Shown here piece by piece: positions 1-5,903 of a stretch of 5,918 nucleotides of DNA. Origin of the DNA: Hyphomonadaceae bacterium (GTDB lineage Bacteria > Pseudomonadota > Alphaproteobacteria > Caulobacterales > Aquidulcibacteraceae); the NCBI GenBank assembly GCA_025458365.1, contig JALOSP010000098.1, forward strand, positions 1 through 5,918, in the 5' to 3' direction. Position 1 is the stretch's first letter. Each line of letters begins with the position of its first letter. Position numbers and translations under genes: made by a program. The notes under the pieces are model-generated. The model did no database searches. It saw only the letters and a list, made by a program, of their open reading frames with translations, and was not told where the DNA came from.

Positions 1-1504
1 CGGCCGGGCAATAGCGCTGCGCCGGTTCGTCATAGAGGGCGTAGTTCACCTCGATGGGGACCGCCGGGTCCTTGAGCGTCAGGTGGCAGGGCTGGTCTTC
101 CTCGTGGTTGGTGTTGGAGAGGAACACGCTCGAAAGCCGGTCAAAGCTGATCACGCCATCGGGCTTGGGATAATCGATCGGCTTGAACGCGCTGGCGGGC
201 TTCAGGCTTTCCGCATCGGTCTTGCCATGTTTCAGCGTGCCAAACGGAGACCAGCCGCCGGTCATCGTGCCGATCCACATGTCGATCCCGCCCAGCCCGA
301 TGCCGAGTGCGGTGCCGTACTTGCTCCACAGGGGCTTGGCATTGCGCACCAGCTTGAGTTCCCTGGCCACCCAGCTCTCATCATAGGCGTCCTGATAGGC
401 GGCAGGTTCATCGCCTGCGCGACCTGCTGCAATCGCCTCTGCCACAGCCTCGGCAGCCAGCATGCCGGTCTTCATTGCGTTGTGGCTGCCCTTGATGCGC
501 GGCACATTCACGAAGCCCGCCGAACAGCCGATCAAGGCGCCACCGGGGAACGCCAGCTTCGGCACCGACTGATACCCGCCTTCGGTGATGGCGCGCGCGC
601 CATAGGCCAGCCGTTTGGCGCCCTTGAATGTGTCCACCACCGCCGGGTGGTGCTTGAACCGCTGGAACTCGTCAAACGGCGACAGATAAGGGTTGGCGTA
701 ATTCAGGTGCAACACGAAACCGACCGAAACGTAATTGTCGCCCCAATGATACAGGAACGACCCACCGCCGGTGCTCCAATCCAGTGGCCAGCCGAATGAG
801 TGGCGTACCAGGCCGGGCTGATGTTGCGCCGGATCAATCTGCCACAATTCCTTGATACCGATACCGTATTTCTGCGGCTCCTTGCCCTCGTCCAGGCCGA
901 ACTTCGCGATCAATTGCTTGGCCAGGCTGCCGCGCACGCCTTCGGCGATCAGCGTGTATTTCGCATGCAGCTCGATGCCCGGGGTGAAATCGCCCTTGGG
1001 TGCACCATCACGCCCGATGCCCATGTCGCCGACCTGCACGCCCTTGACCGCACCTGCCGCGTCATAAACCACGGCTGCACCGGCAAAGCCCGGATAGATT
1101 TCCACGCCAAGGTTTTCGGCCTGCACCGCCAGCCAACGGCACAAATCACCCAGGGATCCAACGAAATTGCCGTGATTGTTCATCAGCGGCGGCAGCAGCA
1201 TGGCAGGCAGCGGCAGGGACCCCTGCTCGCCCAGCACCATGAATTCGTCTTTGGTGACTTTGGTCTTCAGCGAGCAGGACGGGTCATCGCGCCATTCCGG
1301 CAACAGCTCATCCAGCGCTTTGGGGTCGATCACCGCGCCTGACAGGATGTGAGCGCCCGCTTCCGACCCTTTTTCCAGGATTGCCACGGTCAGGTCAGGA
1401 TTGACCTGTTTGAGACGGATCGATGCAGCCAGCCCCGCGGGACCGGCCCCAACGATCAGCACATCATACTCCATCGCCTCGCGTTCGATTTCTTCGGCTG
1501 ACAT
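1..1504 (-). CDS. Electron transfer flavoprotein-ubiquinone oxidoreductase (ETF-QO), partial at the 3' end
   Basis: ETF-QO takes electrons from reduced electron transfer flavoprotein and passes them through FAD and a 4Fe-4S cluster to ubiquinone at the inner membrane, linking acyl-CoA and amino-acid dehydrogenases to respiration. The 501 visible codons begin with an acidic N-terminus. An FAD-binding GAGPAG follows at residues 19-24. The family stretch 'GRDGAPKGDF' lies near 164-173, followed by 'GIELH' and 'LIAEGVRGSLAKQL', and a second conserved block 'GCSAGFVNVPRIKGSHNAMK' at 326-345. The last residues read RYCPA, and Cys499 corresponds to the first of the four cluster cysteines. The other three and roughly 50 residues lie beyond the left edge, judging from a usual length near 550. 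The ATG at 1504 is chosen because GGGGAG sits 8 bases upstream. A second ATG at residue 11 is possible but lacks such a site. The gene is divergent from the uracil-DNA glycosylase. Family identity is very secure. Confidence 0.96.
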   Translation of the reverse strand, partial: MSAEEIEREAMEYDVLIVGAGPAGLAASIRLKQVNPDLTVAILEKGSEAGAHILSGAVIDPKALDELLPEWRDDPSCSLKTKVTKDEFMVLGEQGSLPLPAMLLPPLMNNHGNFVGSLGDLCRWLAVQAENLGVEIYPGFAGAAVVYDAAGAVKGVQVGDMGIGRDGAPKGDFTPGIELHAKYTLIAEGVRGSLAKQLIAKFGLDEGKEPQKYGIGIKELWQIDPAQHQPGLVRHSFGWPLDWSTGGGSFLYHWGDNYVSVGFVLHLNYANPYLSPFDEFQRFKHHPAVVDTFKGAKRLAYGARAITEGGYQSVPKLAFPGGALIGCSAGFVNVPRIKGSHNAMKTGMLAAEAVAEAIAAGRAGDEPAAYQDAYDESWVARELKLVRNAKPLWSKYGTALGIGLGGIDMWIGTMTGGWSPFGTLKHGKTDAESLKPASAFKPIDYPKPDGVISFDRLSSVFLSNTNHEEDQPCHLTLKDPAVPIEVNYALYDEPAQRYCPA

Positions 1505-1512
1505 CTGGACTG

Positions 1513-1518
1513 CTCCCC
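1513..1518 (-). promoter_or_regulatory. Shine-Dalgarno site of the ETF-QO gene
   Basis: The minus strand reads GGGGAG here, 8 bases before the ATG at 1504. This strong site supports that start over the in-frame ATG ten codons further in. It lies almost against a plus-strand ATG at 1523, one reason not to start the glycosylase there. Confidence 0.6.
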
Positions 1519-1657
1519 AAGCATGGCAGTGTTGATTGTTCTCATCCTTCTATCAAAGGCGATTGGCGTGCGGGTCAAGGGCAAGGGCGCCAGACCGATG
1601 CAGCCGGATGCATCTGGAATGTGGAGTGATGCGGGTCCTGATGTTAGGCATATGCCG
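1519..1657. promoter_or_regulatory. Divergent intergenic region between ETF-QO and uracil-DNA glycosylase
   Basis: About 140 bp that should hold the promoters of both divergent genes. The plus-strand glycosylase frame is open through it, but the codons lack the GC-rich third positions of the true gene (TTG ATT GTT near its start; TCT GGA, GGT CCT and GTT AGG later), so I read it as non-coding. On the minus strand TTGATA at 1552-1557 resembles a -35 box, but the matching -10 position 17 bases on is poor. No promoter can be fixed with confidence. Confidence 0.4.
1646..1648 (+). promoter_or_regulatory. Weak Shine-Dalgarno site favouring the 1658 start of the glycosylase
   Basis: The bases TTAGGC hold an AGG core 9 bases before the ATG at 1658 and only 3 before the ATG at 1652, which favours the former. 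A stronger AAGGG at 1583-1587 fits the ATG at 1598, but the 20 codons after it are rich in codons rare in this genome. The start is therefore not settled. Confidence 0.3.
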
Positions 1658-2461
1658 ATGCAACCGCCCGCCACCCTGCCTGCCACCGTTTCCCCGCTGG
1701 AGGCCGCCCGCCACCTGCTGGCCTGGTGGGGTGAGGCCGGTGTCGATGTCGCTCATGTCACTCTCGAAGCACCGGCCAGGCCCGCGCCACAGATTCAGCG
1801 CACCGTCGGCCCGTCTTTCAAGGCGCCTGCGGTCGGCGCCCACGCAGTGCCCGCATCCGACGCTGTGGCCGCAGCACAGGCCGCTGCGGCCGGCGCAACC
1901 ACGCTGGAAGCGCTGAGGGCGGCGATCGAAGCCTTTGACGGTTGCGCTTTGAAACGGACCGCCCGGATGACCGTGTTTGCCGATGGCATCGCTGGCGCTG
2001 ACGTGATGCTGGTGGGTGAAGCGCCTGGCAGCGACGAGGATCGCGAAGGTCGTCCCTTCGTCGGCAAGGCCGGTCAATTGCTCGATGCAATGGTGAAATC
2101 GATCGGCCTGTCGCGGGCGACAAACCTCTACATCACCAATGTGGTGCCGTGGCGCCCGCCGGGCAACCGCACACCCTCCCGTGACGAACTGGCGATCTGC
2201 CGACCCTTTGTGATGCGCCACATCCAGCTTGCCCGTCCACGCCACCTGCTGCTGGCGGGTGGGGTGGCGGCCCAGACAATTCTGGGCGCCAGCGATGGCA
2301 TCACCAAGCTGCGCCAGTCCCAGAACCACCAGCTGGATCCGGGCGACGGCAGCCCGCCGATCCCGGCGCGCTGCCTGCTCCACCCTGCCTACCTGTTGCG
2401 CAGACCCGCCGAAAAGCCGCTCATGTGGAAGGATTTGTTAAGCTTTGTTGACGGATTGTGA
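1658..2461 (+). CDS. Uracil-DNA glycosylase, family 4-like
   Basis: This enzyme cuts uracil from DNA to start base-excision repair of deaminated cytosine. From the chosen start it has 267 residues. A conserved N-terminal helix 'LLAWWGEAGVDVA' (20-32) is followed by a Pro/Ala-rich linker (about 37-80) and the catalytic domain (about 82-265). Motif A is GEAPG (120-124) followed by the ED pair (126-127), then 'GRPFVGKAGQLLD' (131-143), 'YITNVVPWRPPGNRTP' (158-173) and motif B HPAYLLR (242-248). Family 4 normally binds a 4Fe-4S cluster through four cysteines. Here Cys96 and Cys181 remain, while the other two positions seem to be Phe93 and Trp165. The open frame extends upstream to 1523, but codon use there looks non-coding. 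The ATG at 1658 has AGG 9 bases before it. ATGs at 1652 and 1598 (AAGGG 10 bases before) remain possible. The KRR-type insertion typical of UdgX is absent. The family call is strong; the start is moderate. Confidence 0.93.
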   Translation: MQPPATLPATVSPLEAARHLLAWWGEAGVDVAHVTLEAPARPAPQIQRTVGPSFKAPAVGAHAVPASDAVAAAQAAAAGATTLEALRAAIEAFDGCALKRTARMTVFADGIAGADVMLVGEAPGSDEDREGRPFVGKAGQLLDAMVKSIGLSRATNLYITNVVPWRPPGNRTPSRDELAICRPFVMRHIQLARPRHLLLAGGVAAQTILGASDGITKLRQSQNHQLDPGDGSPPIPARCLLHPAYLLRRPAEKPLMWKDLLSFVDGL

Positions 2462-2599
2462 TCGTTAACGGTTTGGCATGCCGGAGAATCCCGATTAGGT
2501 GCAGCAGCGCACGGCTTGGGTGGGCGACTCCATCCAGTTGGCGCGCCAATTCGATGCTGGGGGTTTGTGCAGAATGCCGGACAGAAGAGGACCTGTGAT
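2462..2599 (+). promoter_or_regulatory. Gap between glycosylase and transglycosylase with a short palindrome
   Basis: This 138-bp gap separates two genes in the same direction. It holds a perfect 12-base palindrome TTGGCGCGCCAA at 2538-2549, with no loop, so it is more like a dyad protein site than a hairpin. TTGGCA at 2473-2478 could be a -35 box, but the -10 position downstream (TAGGTG) is poor. I see no stem followed by a T-run, so there is no obvious intrinsic terminator for the glycosylase gene. The transglycosylase frame stays open across the right part of the gap, but codon use there does not look coding. Confidence 0.3.
2586..2590 (+). promoter_or_regulatory. Shine-Dalgarno site that selects the TTG start of the transglycosylase
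   Basis: AGAGG (within AAGAGGA) ends 9 bases before the in-frame TTG at 2600. This puts a complete signal peptide directly after the start. The first in-frame ATG, at 2648, lacks a comparable site and would remove most of the export signal. Confidence 0.5.
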
Positions 2600-4222
2600 T
2601 TGACCTTGTACCGCCTGTTGAAGTCCACGGCCGCCGCCTTCGGATGCATGTCCGCCAGTTTCGCCACCGCCCACGCCACAGGCTTGCCGGACCTGCTCGA
2701 GCCATCCGATGAAGCGATCTATCATGCCGCCTTTGCTGCGGCCTCCGCTGGAAACCGTGAGCAAGTTGACGCCCTTTTGCCGACACTGTCCAACCCGGTG
2801 CTGGTGCCGCTGGTGGCCGAGGCATTGTCAGGCGCGCCTGCAGGTGCGCCAACAGCCATCGCAGCGGTTACACCTGCCGGGCCGGTGGCGGGGGAGAAGG
2901 CGATCACACCCGTCACCGTGGTGTTTTCCGGCCCGACAACCGATCTTCCAGTGGCGGCTCGCCGTTCCATGGGCCAGCTGCGCGAGCCCGTGTTCGATCC
3001 CGATCCCGGCCCGTCGTGGCGCACCAATGCCGATGAGGACCGCATCCAGGCGATGGCCGACCAGTTCTACGCCGGCAATGATGGCGCTGCACTGGAGCGG
3101 GCGGCTGTCCTGATCGACGGGCCGTTGACCGGTCAGGCGGGCTGGATCGGTGGGCTTGCGTCGTGGCGGTCAGGCGATTTCACCCAGGCGCAGACCTATT
3201 TCACCCAGGCCGCCAACTGGGAATTCGGTGACGATTGGACGAGGGCAGCCGGTGCCTTCTGGGCGGCCCGTGCTGCGGCGCGCAACGGCGATGAAGCCGC
3301 ACGCACACGCATGCTGGAGCAAGCCGCGACGTCGCCGCTGACGTTCTACGGCCAGTTGGCGCTGGAGCAATTGGGCCGCTGGAGCGCCACCAATGTGCCC
3401 TCTGAGGCAGACCGGACGCGCGCCGAAACTGCCTTGCTGGCTGGCGACGAGCATGTGCGCCGGGCCGCCGCCCTGGTCGAATTGGGCCGCACCGATCTGG
3501 CCGCCCGCCAGCTTGCCACTGGCTGGAGCCAGTCGCCCGCCAGCGAGGACCTGGCCTGGCTGTCCCTGGCCTCGCGCCTGTCGCTCGAGCCGGTGGTCGA
3601 GACCATTGCATCGGTCAGCCCGGCAGCCATGGTGGCGCGCGCCTATCCGGTGCCCGATGACATCGCCCCGCAAGGCGGGTGGGTTCTCGACCGGGCGCTG
3701 GTGTTTGCCGTGATGCGCCAGGAAAGCCAGTTCAATCCACGCGCTGTATCGCGTTCTGGCGCGCGCGGGCTGATGCAATTGATGCCCGCCACGGCCGCCT
3801 GGATGACCGACCGGCCCGACTTGCGGCGCAATCCCAACCAGTTGTTCAACGTGCAGCTCAATGTGGAGCTGGGTGAGCGGTATCTCGAACAGACCATGGA
3901 AATGGGCGTGATCTCCAATTGCCTGATCCGCACGATCATGGCTTACAACGCCGGACCCGGCAACGTGACCCGGTGGAGCGCCAGCGTGCGTGGCAGCGAT
4001 GATCCCCTGTTGTTCATGGAGGCGATCCCGTCCGGCCAGGCGCGGGTCTATACCGAACGCGTGCTGTCGAACGTGTGGATCTATCATGCGCGTTTGGGCC
4101 AGCAGGCGCCCAGCCTGCAACGCCTCGCCCGAGGCATGACCCCGCGCTACGAGGCCCAAGACAATCCGCGCATGGCCGGAGCCGGGGGCGGCAATGGCGT
4201 GATGGTGCGTGCTGCTGAATAA
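2600..4222 (+). CDS. Soluble lytic transglycosylase (Slt70-like), exported
   Basis: Lytic transglycosylases cleave the MurNAc-GlcNAc bond of peptidoglycan in the periplasm, leaving a 1,6-anhydro end, during wall growth, recycling or insertion of envelope machines. The 540-residue product begins with a signal peptide: basic residues around 5-8, a hydrophobic stretch from about 9, and AHA at 24-26 as the likely cleavage site. An Ala/Pro/Gly-rich stretch (about 77-105) leads into a helical repeat region typical of Slt70 relatives, with 'FYGQLALEQLG' at about 249-259. The SLT catalytic domain spans about 363-472. It contains 'RQESQFNPRA' with catalytic Glu375, then 'SGARGLMQLMPATA', 'AYNAGPGN' at 448-455, and 'YTERVLSNVWIY' just beyond. 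The tail is Gly/Ala-rich. Start: TTG at 2600 with AGAGG upstream; TTG at 2606 or 2618 and ATG at 2648 are alternatives. Cys16 is not in a good lipobox, so a soluble periplasmic protein is more likely than a lipoprotein. The 3' end faces the SDR gene across 6 bp. Confidence 0.94.
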   Translation: MTLYRLLKSTAAAFGCMSASFATAHATGLPDLLEPSDEAIYHAAFAAASAGNREQVDALLPTLSNPVLVPLVAEALSGAPAGAPTAIAAVTPAGPVAGEKAITPVTVVFSGPTTDLPVAARRSMGQLREPVFDPDPGPSWRTNADEDRIQAMADQFYAGNDGAALERAAVLIDGPLTGQAGWIGGLASWRSGDFTQAQTYFTQAANWEFGDDWTRAAGAFWAARAAARNGDEAARTRMLEQAATSPLTFYGQLALEQLGRWSATNVPSEADRTRAETALLAGDEHVRRAAALVELGRTDLAARQLATGWSQSPASEDLAWLSLASRLSLEPVVETIASVSPAAMVARAYPVPDDIAPQGGWVLDRALVFAVMRQESQFNPRAVSRSGARGLMQLMPATAAWMTDRPDLRRNPNQLFNVQLNVELGERYLEQTMEMGVISNCLIRTIMAYNAGPGNVTRWSASVRGSDDPLLFMEAIPSGQARVYTERVLSNVWIYHARLGQQAPSLQRLARGMTPRYEAQDNPRMAGAGGGNGVMVRAAE

Positions 4223-4228
4223 GAGCTT

Positions 4229-5011
4229 TCAGAAAATCGCGTAGCCACCATCGACCACCAGCGTGTCGCCGGTGTGGTAGGTTGATGCGGCGCTGGCCAG
4301 ATAAACCGCGATCCCGCCGAAATCGTCCGGCGTGCCCCAGCGCCGGGCGGGCACGCGCGGGATGACTTTTTCGCTGAACGCCGGGCTGTTCTGGGCCAGT
4401 TCTGTCATGTCGGTGGCGATCCAGCCGGGCAGGATGGCATTGGCCCGCACACCATAGCGGGCGTGTTCGACCGCGATCGACTTGATCATCGAGATCACCG
4501 CGCCCTTTGTTGCCGCATAGGCCTCGTTGCGCGCCGCGCCCTCGATCGCCGCCAGGGAGGCGACACCGACCAGCGAGCCGCCCGGATCACCGGCCTTGGC
4601 CCGCGCCACCATGTGGCGGCAGGCTTCGCGCAGGGTGAAGAACACGCCATCGAGATTGACTGACAGTGTCTTGCGATAAACCTCGGTGCTCATCTCGACA
4701 AAGCTCGGCGCGCCAAACCCGACCCCGGCATTGGCAAACACGCTGTCGATCCGCCCCATGGTGTCGGCAGTGTCAGCCATGGCAGCCACAACAGCGGCCT
4801 CGTCAGCCACATCGACCTGCCAGGCCTTCACGGCGGTGCCGTGTGCCGACAGGGCCTCCACAGCCGCCGCATTGGCATCTGCCTTGCGGCCCCAGATCGC
4901 CACCCCTGCCCCGGCACGAGCCAGCGCATCGGCCATGCCCAGCCCGATGCCGCGATTGCCTCCCGTGATCAGCGCCACATGGCCGGTGAGATCGAATGGT
5001 GAATAGGCCAT
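4229..5011 (-). CDS. Short-chain dehydrogenase/reductase (classical SDR), substrate unknown
   Basis: A 260-residue NAD(P)-dependent oxidoreductase of normal length for classical SDRs, presumably cytosolic. The Rossmann dinucleotide motif TGGNRGIG is at residues 16-23, Asp67-Val68 lies near the adenine ring, and the structural NAG is at 94-96. The catalytic tetrad is complete: Asn119, Ser152, Tyr165 and Lys169 (YAATK). 'LPGWIATDM' (194-202) and the C-terminal 'VVDGGYAIF' are typical of FabG- or sugar-dehydrogenase-like members. Arg42 after the second strand ('WGRKAD') hints at NADP(H), which is inference. The substrate cannot be read from sequence; a ketoacyl, sugar or secondary alcohol substrate is possible. 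Start: ATG at 5011 with GAGGAG 11 bases upstream, slightly long spacing. The gene converges on the transglycosylase and is divergent from the downstream membrane protein, so it is probably transcribed alone. Confidence 0.95.
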   Translation of the reverse strand: MAYSPFDLTGHVALITGGNRGIGLGMADALARAGAGVAIWGRKADANAAAVEALSAHGTAVKAWQVDVADEAAVVAAMADTADTMGRIDSVFANAGVGFGAPSFVEMSTEVYRKTLSVNLDGVFFTLREACRHMVARAKAGDPGGSLVGVASLAAIEGAARNEAYAATKGAVISMIKSIAVEHARYGVRANAILPGWIATDMTELAQNSPAFSEKVIPRVPARRWGTPDDFGGIAVYLASAASTYHTGDTLVVDGGYAIF

Positions 5012-5094
5012 GGCAGGGCGCGCTCCTCGTGGATTTTGGACTGCTCAGTAAGCGGCAGCGCAGGCACGGTAAAGGCCTGCTTAATTGCTCTATG

Positions 5095-5120
5095 CTGGTG
5101 TCGGCCGGGTCGCCGACCAG
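5095..5120. repeat. Inverted repeat able to form a hairpin
   Basis: GTCGGC (5100-5105) and GCCGAC (5112-5117) form a perfect 6-bp stem around a 6-base loop. Alternatively CTGGT and CGGC pair with GCCG and ACCAG as a 9-bp stem with a 2-base bulge. No T-run follows on either strand, so it is not a typical terminator. It would lie in the leader of the downstream gene if transcription starts upstream of it. Confidence 0.3.
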
Positions 5121-5175
5121 AGTGCGCTTCGATCTCACAGGATCATGGTTGCCTCTGAATTCCAGACCCGAGCTC

Positions 5176-5181
5176 AAGAGG
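5176..5181 (+). promoter_or_regulatory. Shine-Dalgarno site for the membrane-protein gene
   Basis: AAGAGG lies 5 bases before the ATG at 5187. The earlier in-frame ATG at 5145 has AGGA only 3 to 4 bases before it and is followed by codons uncommon in this genome, so 5187 is preferred. Confidence 0.4.
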
Positions 5182-5186
5182 CGCCC

Positions 5187-5903
5187 ATGGCCGGACACGG
5201 CCCGAAACCGGACAGCAAGCACCAAAGCCCGCGCTTACCGGGCAGCGGAATGGTGCCTCCGGGTCTGCGTGTGCGCGGTGCGCCTCTGTCACCAGACGTC
5301 CAATCGCATGCCTCTGGCCAGGCACGGCCACAATGGACAGGTTTCGCCCAACCCGACGACAGGCCAAAGCCCGTGACCGGCAAGCGCCTGATCGGCCTGT
5401 TGGTGCTGGCTGGTGTGATCCTCGCTGCCTCGGGCCTGTTGGTGATGCGCCCCTGGGACCGAAAGCCCGAGCGTCCGGCCCCCGCCATCACTGAAACCAC
5501 TGGTTTGCTCGAAAGCGGCACGCCCGGCGAGGTGATGGTCATTCTCGCAGATCATCCGCCTGATTCCAGTCGCCTGCAGGCTGACAGCTGGCGTCCGCCC
5601 GAACCCGTTCAGCTTCCCGTCACGCCGGCCAATGCCGCAGCCTGGCGGGCGGCGCTGATGTGCGCGCCACCCAATGGATTGATCGTGCTTCCGGGCGGCA
5701 CCGGGCCTGACCCGCTGGACACGCTGGTGGCAGACCCGGCCTTCGCCGACTGGTTTGACACCCACTATGCGCGCAACGCCAGCCAGCATGTGCGCCTGTT
5801 TCGCACCCGGCTGGTGGAAACCCCGGACGGACGGTGCGGGCCGGCCGGCCTCAGGCCGCGTCAGATCGGGGGGGACCAAACCGCGCCAGGGCCAGGTCGA
5901 TGA
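5187..5903 (+). CDS. Hypothetical protein with one membrane segment and a Pro-rich N-terminus
   Basis: I do not recognise this 238-residue product. The N-terminal 66 residues are Pro/Gly/Ser-rich, basic and probably disordered. A single hydrophobic helix spans about 67-87 (RLIGLLVLAGVILAASGLLV), with basic residues on both sides, so orientation is not certain; N-inside is my guess. The outer part has another Pro-rich linker (about 94-150) and then a short, more ordered region (about 150-217) with 'NAAAWRAALMCAPPNG', 'VLPGGTGPDPLDTLVADPAFADWF' split by no obvious motif, and 'HVRLFRTRLVE'. It has only two cysteines, Cys159 and Cys217, which could form a disulphide if that part is periplasmic. 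Third positions are GC-rich, supporting a real gene. The last 17 or so codons look less gene-like and overlap a minus-strand gene end, next to seven G at 5868-5874, so the C-terminus may be affected by a frameshift. Starts at 5145 or 5085 are alternatives. Confidence 0.65.
   Translation: MAGHGPKPDSKHQSPRLPGSGMVPPGLRVRGAPLSPDVQSHASGQARPQWTGFAQPDDRPKPVTGKRLIGLLVLAGVILAASGLLVMRPWDRKPERPAPAITETTGLLESGTPGEVMVILADHPPDSSRLQADSWRPPEPVQLPVTPANAAAWRAALMCAPPNGLIVLPGGTGPDPLDTLVADPAFADWFDTHYARNASQHVRLFRTRLVETPDGRCGPAGLRPRQIGGDQTAPGPGR

Larger units (their letters stand above)
5012..5186. promoter_or_regulatory. Divergent intergenic region with two small hairpins
   Basis: This gap of about 175 bp separates the SDR from the membrane-protein gene. 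GAGGAG for the SDR reads on the minus strand at 5023-5028. On the plus strand, GCAGGC (5060-5065) can pair with GCCTGC (5075-5080) around a 9-base loop, followed by TTAATT. TATGCT at 5091-5096 resembles a -10 box but has no acceptable -35. A second inverted repeat follows at 5095-5120. The plus frame is open from 5085, but codon use only becomes gene-like near 5187. Confidence 0.35.

Noticed and set aside
83..1342. Long plus-strand open frames (83-799 and 800-1342, same frame, one stop apart) opposite ETF-QO
   Set aside because: Antisense shadows of a GC-rich gene. The translations are low-complexity and lack domains, while the opposite strand is unmistakable ETF-QO.
1506..1515. Ten-base repeat TGGACTGCTC also present at 5037-5046, upstream of two minus-strand genes
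   Set aside because: Several ten-base matches are expected by chance in 5.9 kb, and the positions relative to the two starts differ.
1532..1556. TTGATT and TATCAA as a plus-strand promoter
   Set aside because: The spacing is only 13 bases, too short for a normal sigma-70 type promoter.
1523..1657. Glycosylase starting at 1523 with a hydrophobic N-terminus resembling a membrane anchor
   Set aside because: That ATG sits almost on the ETF-QO ribosome site, codon use up to about 1657 is non-coding-like, and a cytosolic DNA repair enzyme has no need of an anchor.
1553..2383. 276-residue minus-strand open frame opposite the glycosylase
   Set aside because: Mirror of strong codon bias; no recognisable motif, and the plus strand carries clear glycosylase motifs.
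2643..2650. Cys16 of the transglycosylase as a lipoprotein attachment site
   Set aside because: The preceding residues (A-F-G) fit the lipobox poorly, and a better AHA signal-peptidase I site lies ten residues later.
3170..4159. 329-residue minus-strand open frame opposite the transglycosylase
   Set aside because: Antisense artefact over the SLT domain. Its composition (rich in H, G, R, A, Q) reflects reversed codons.
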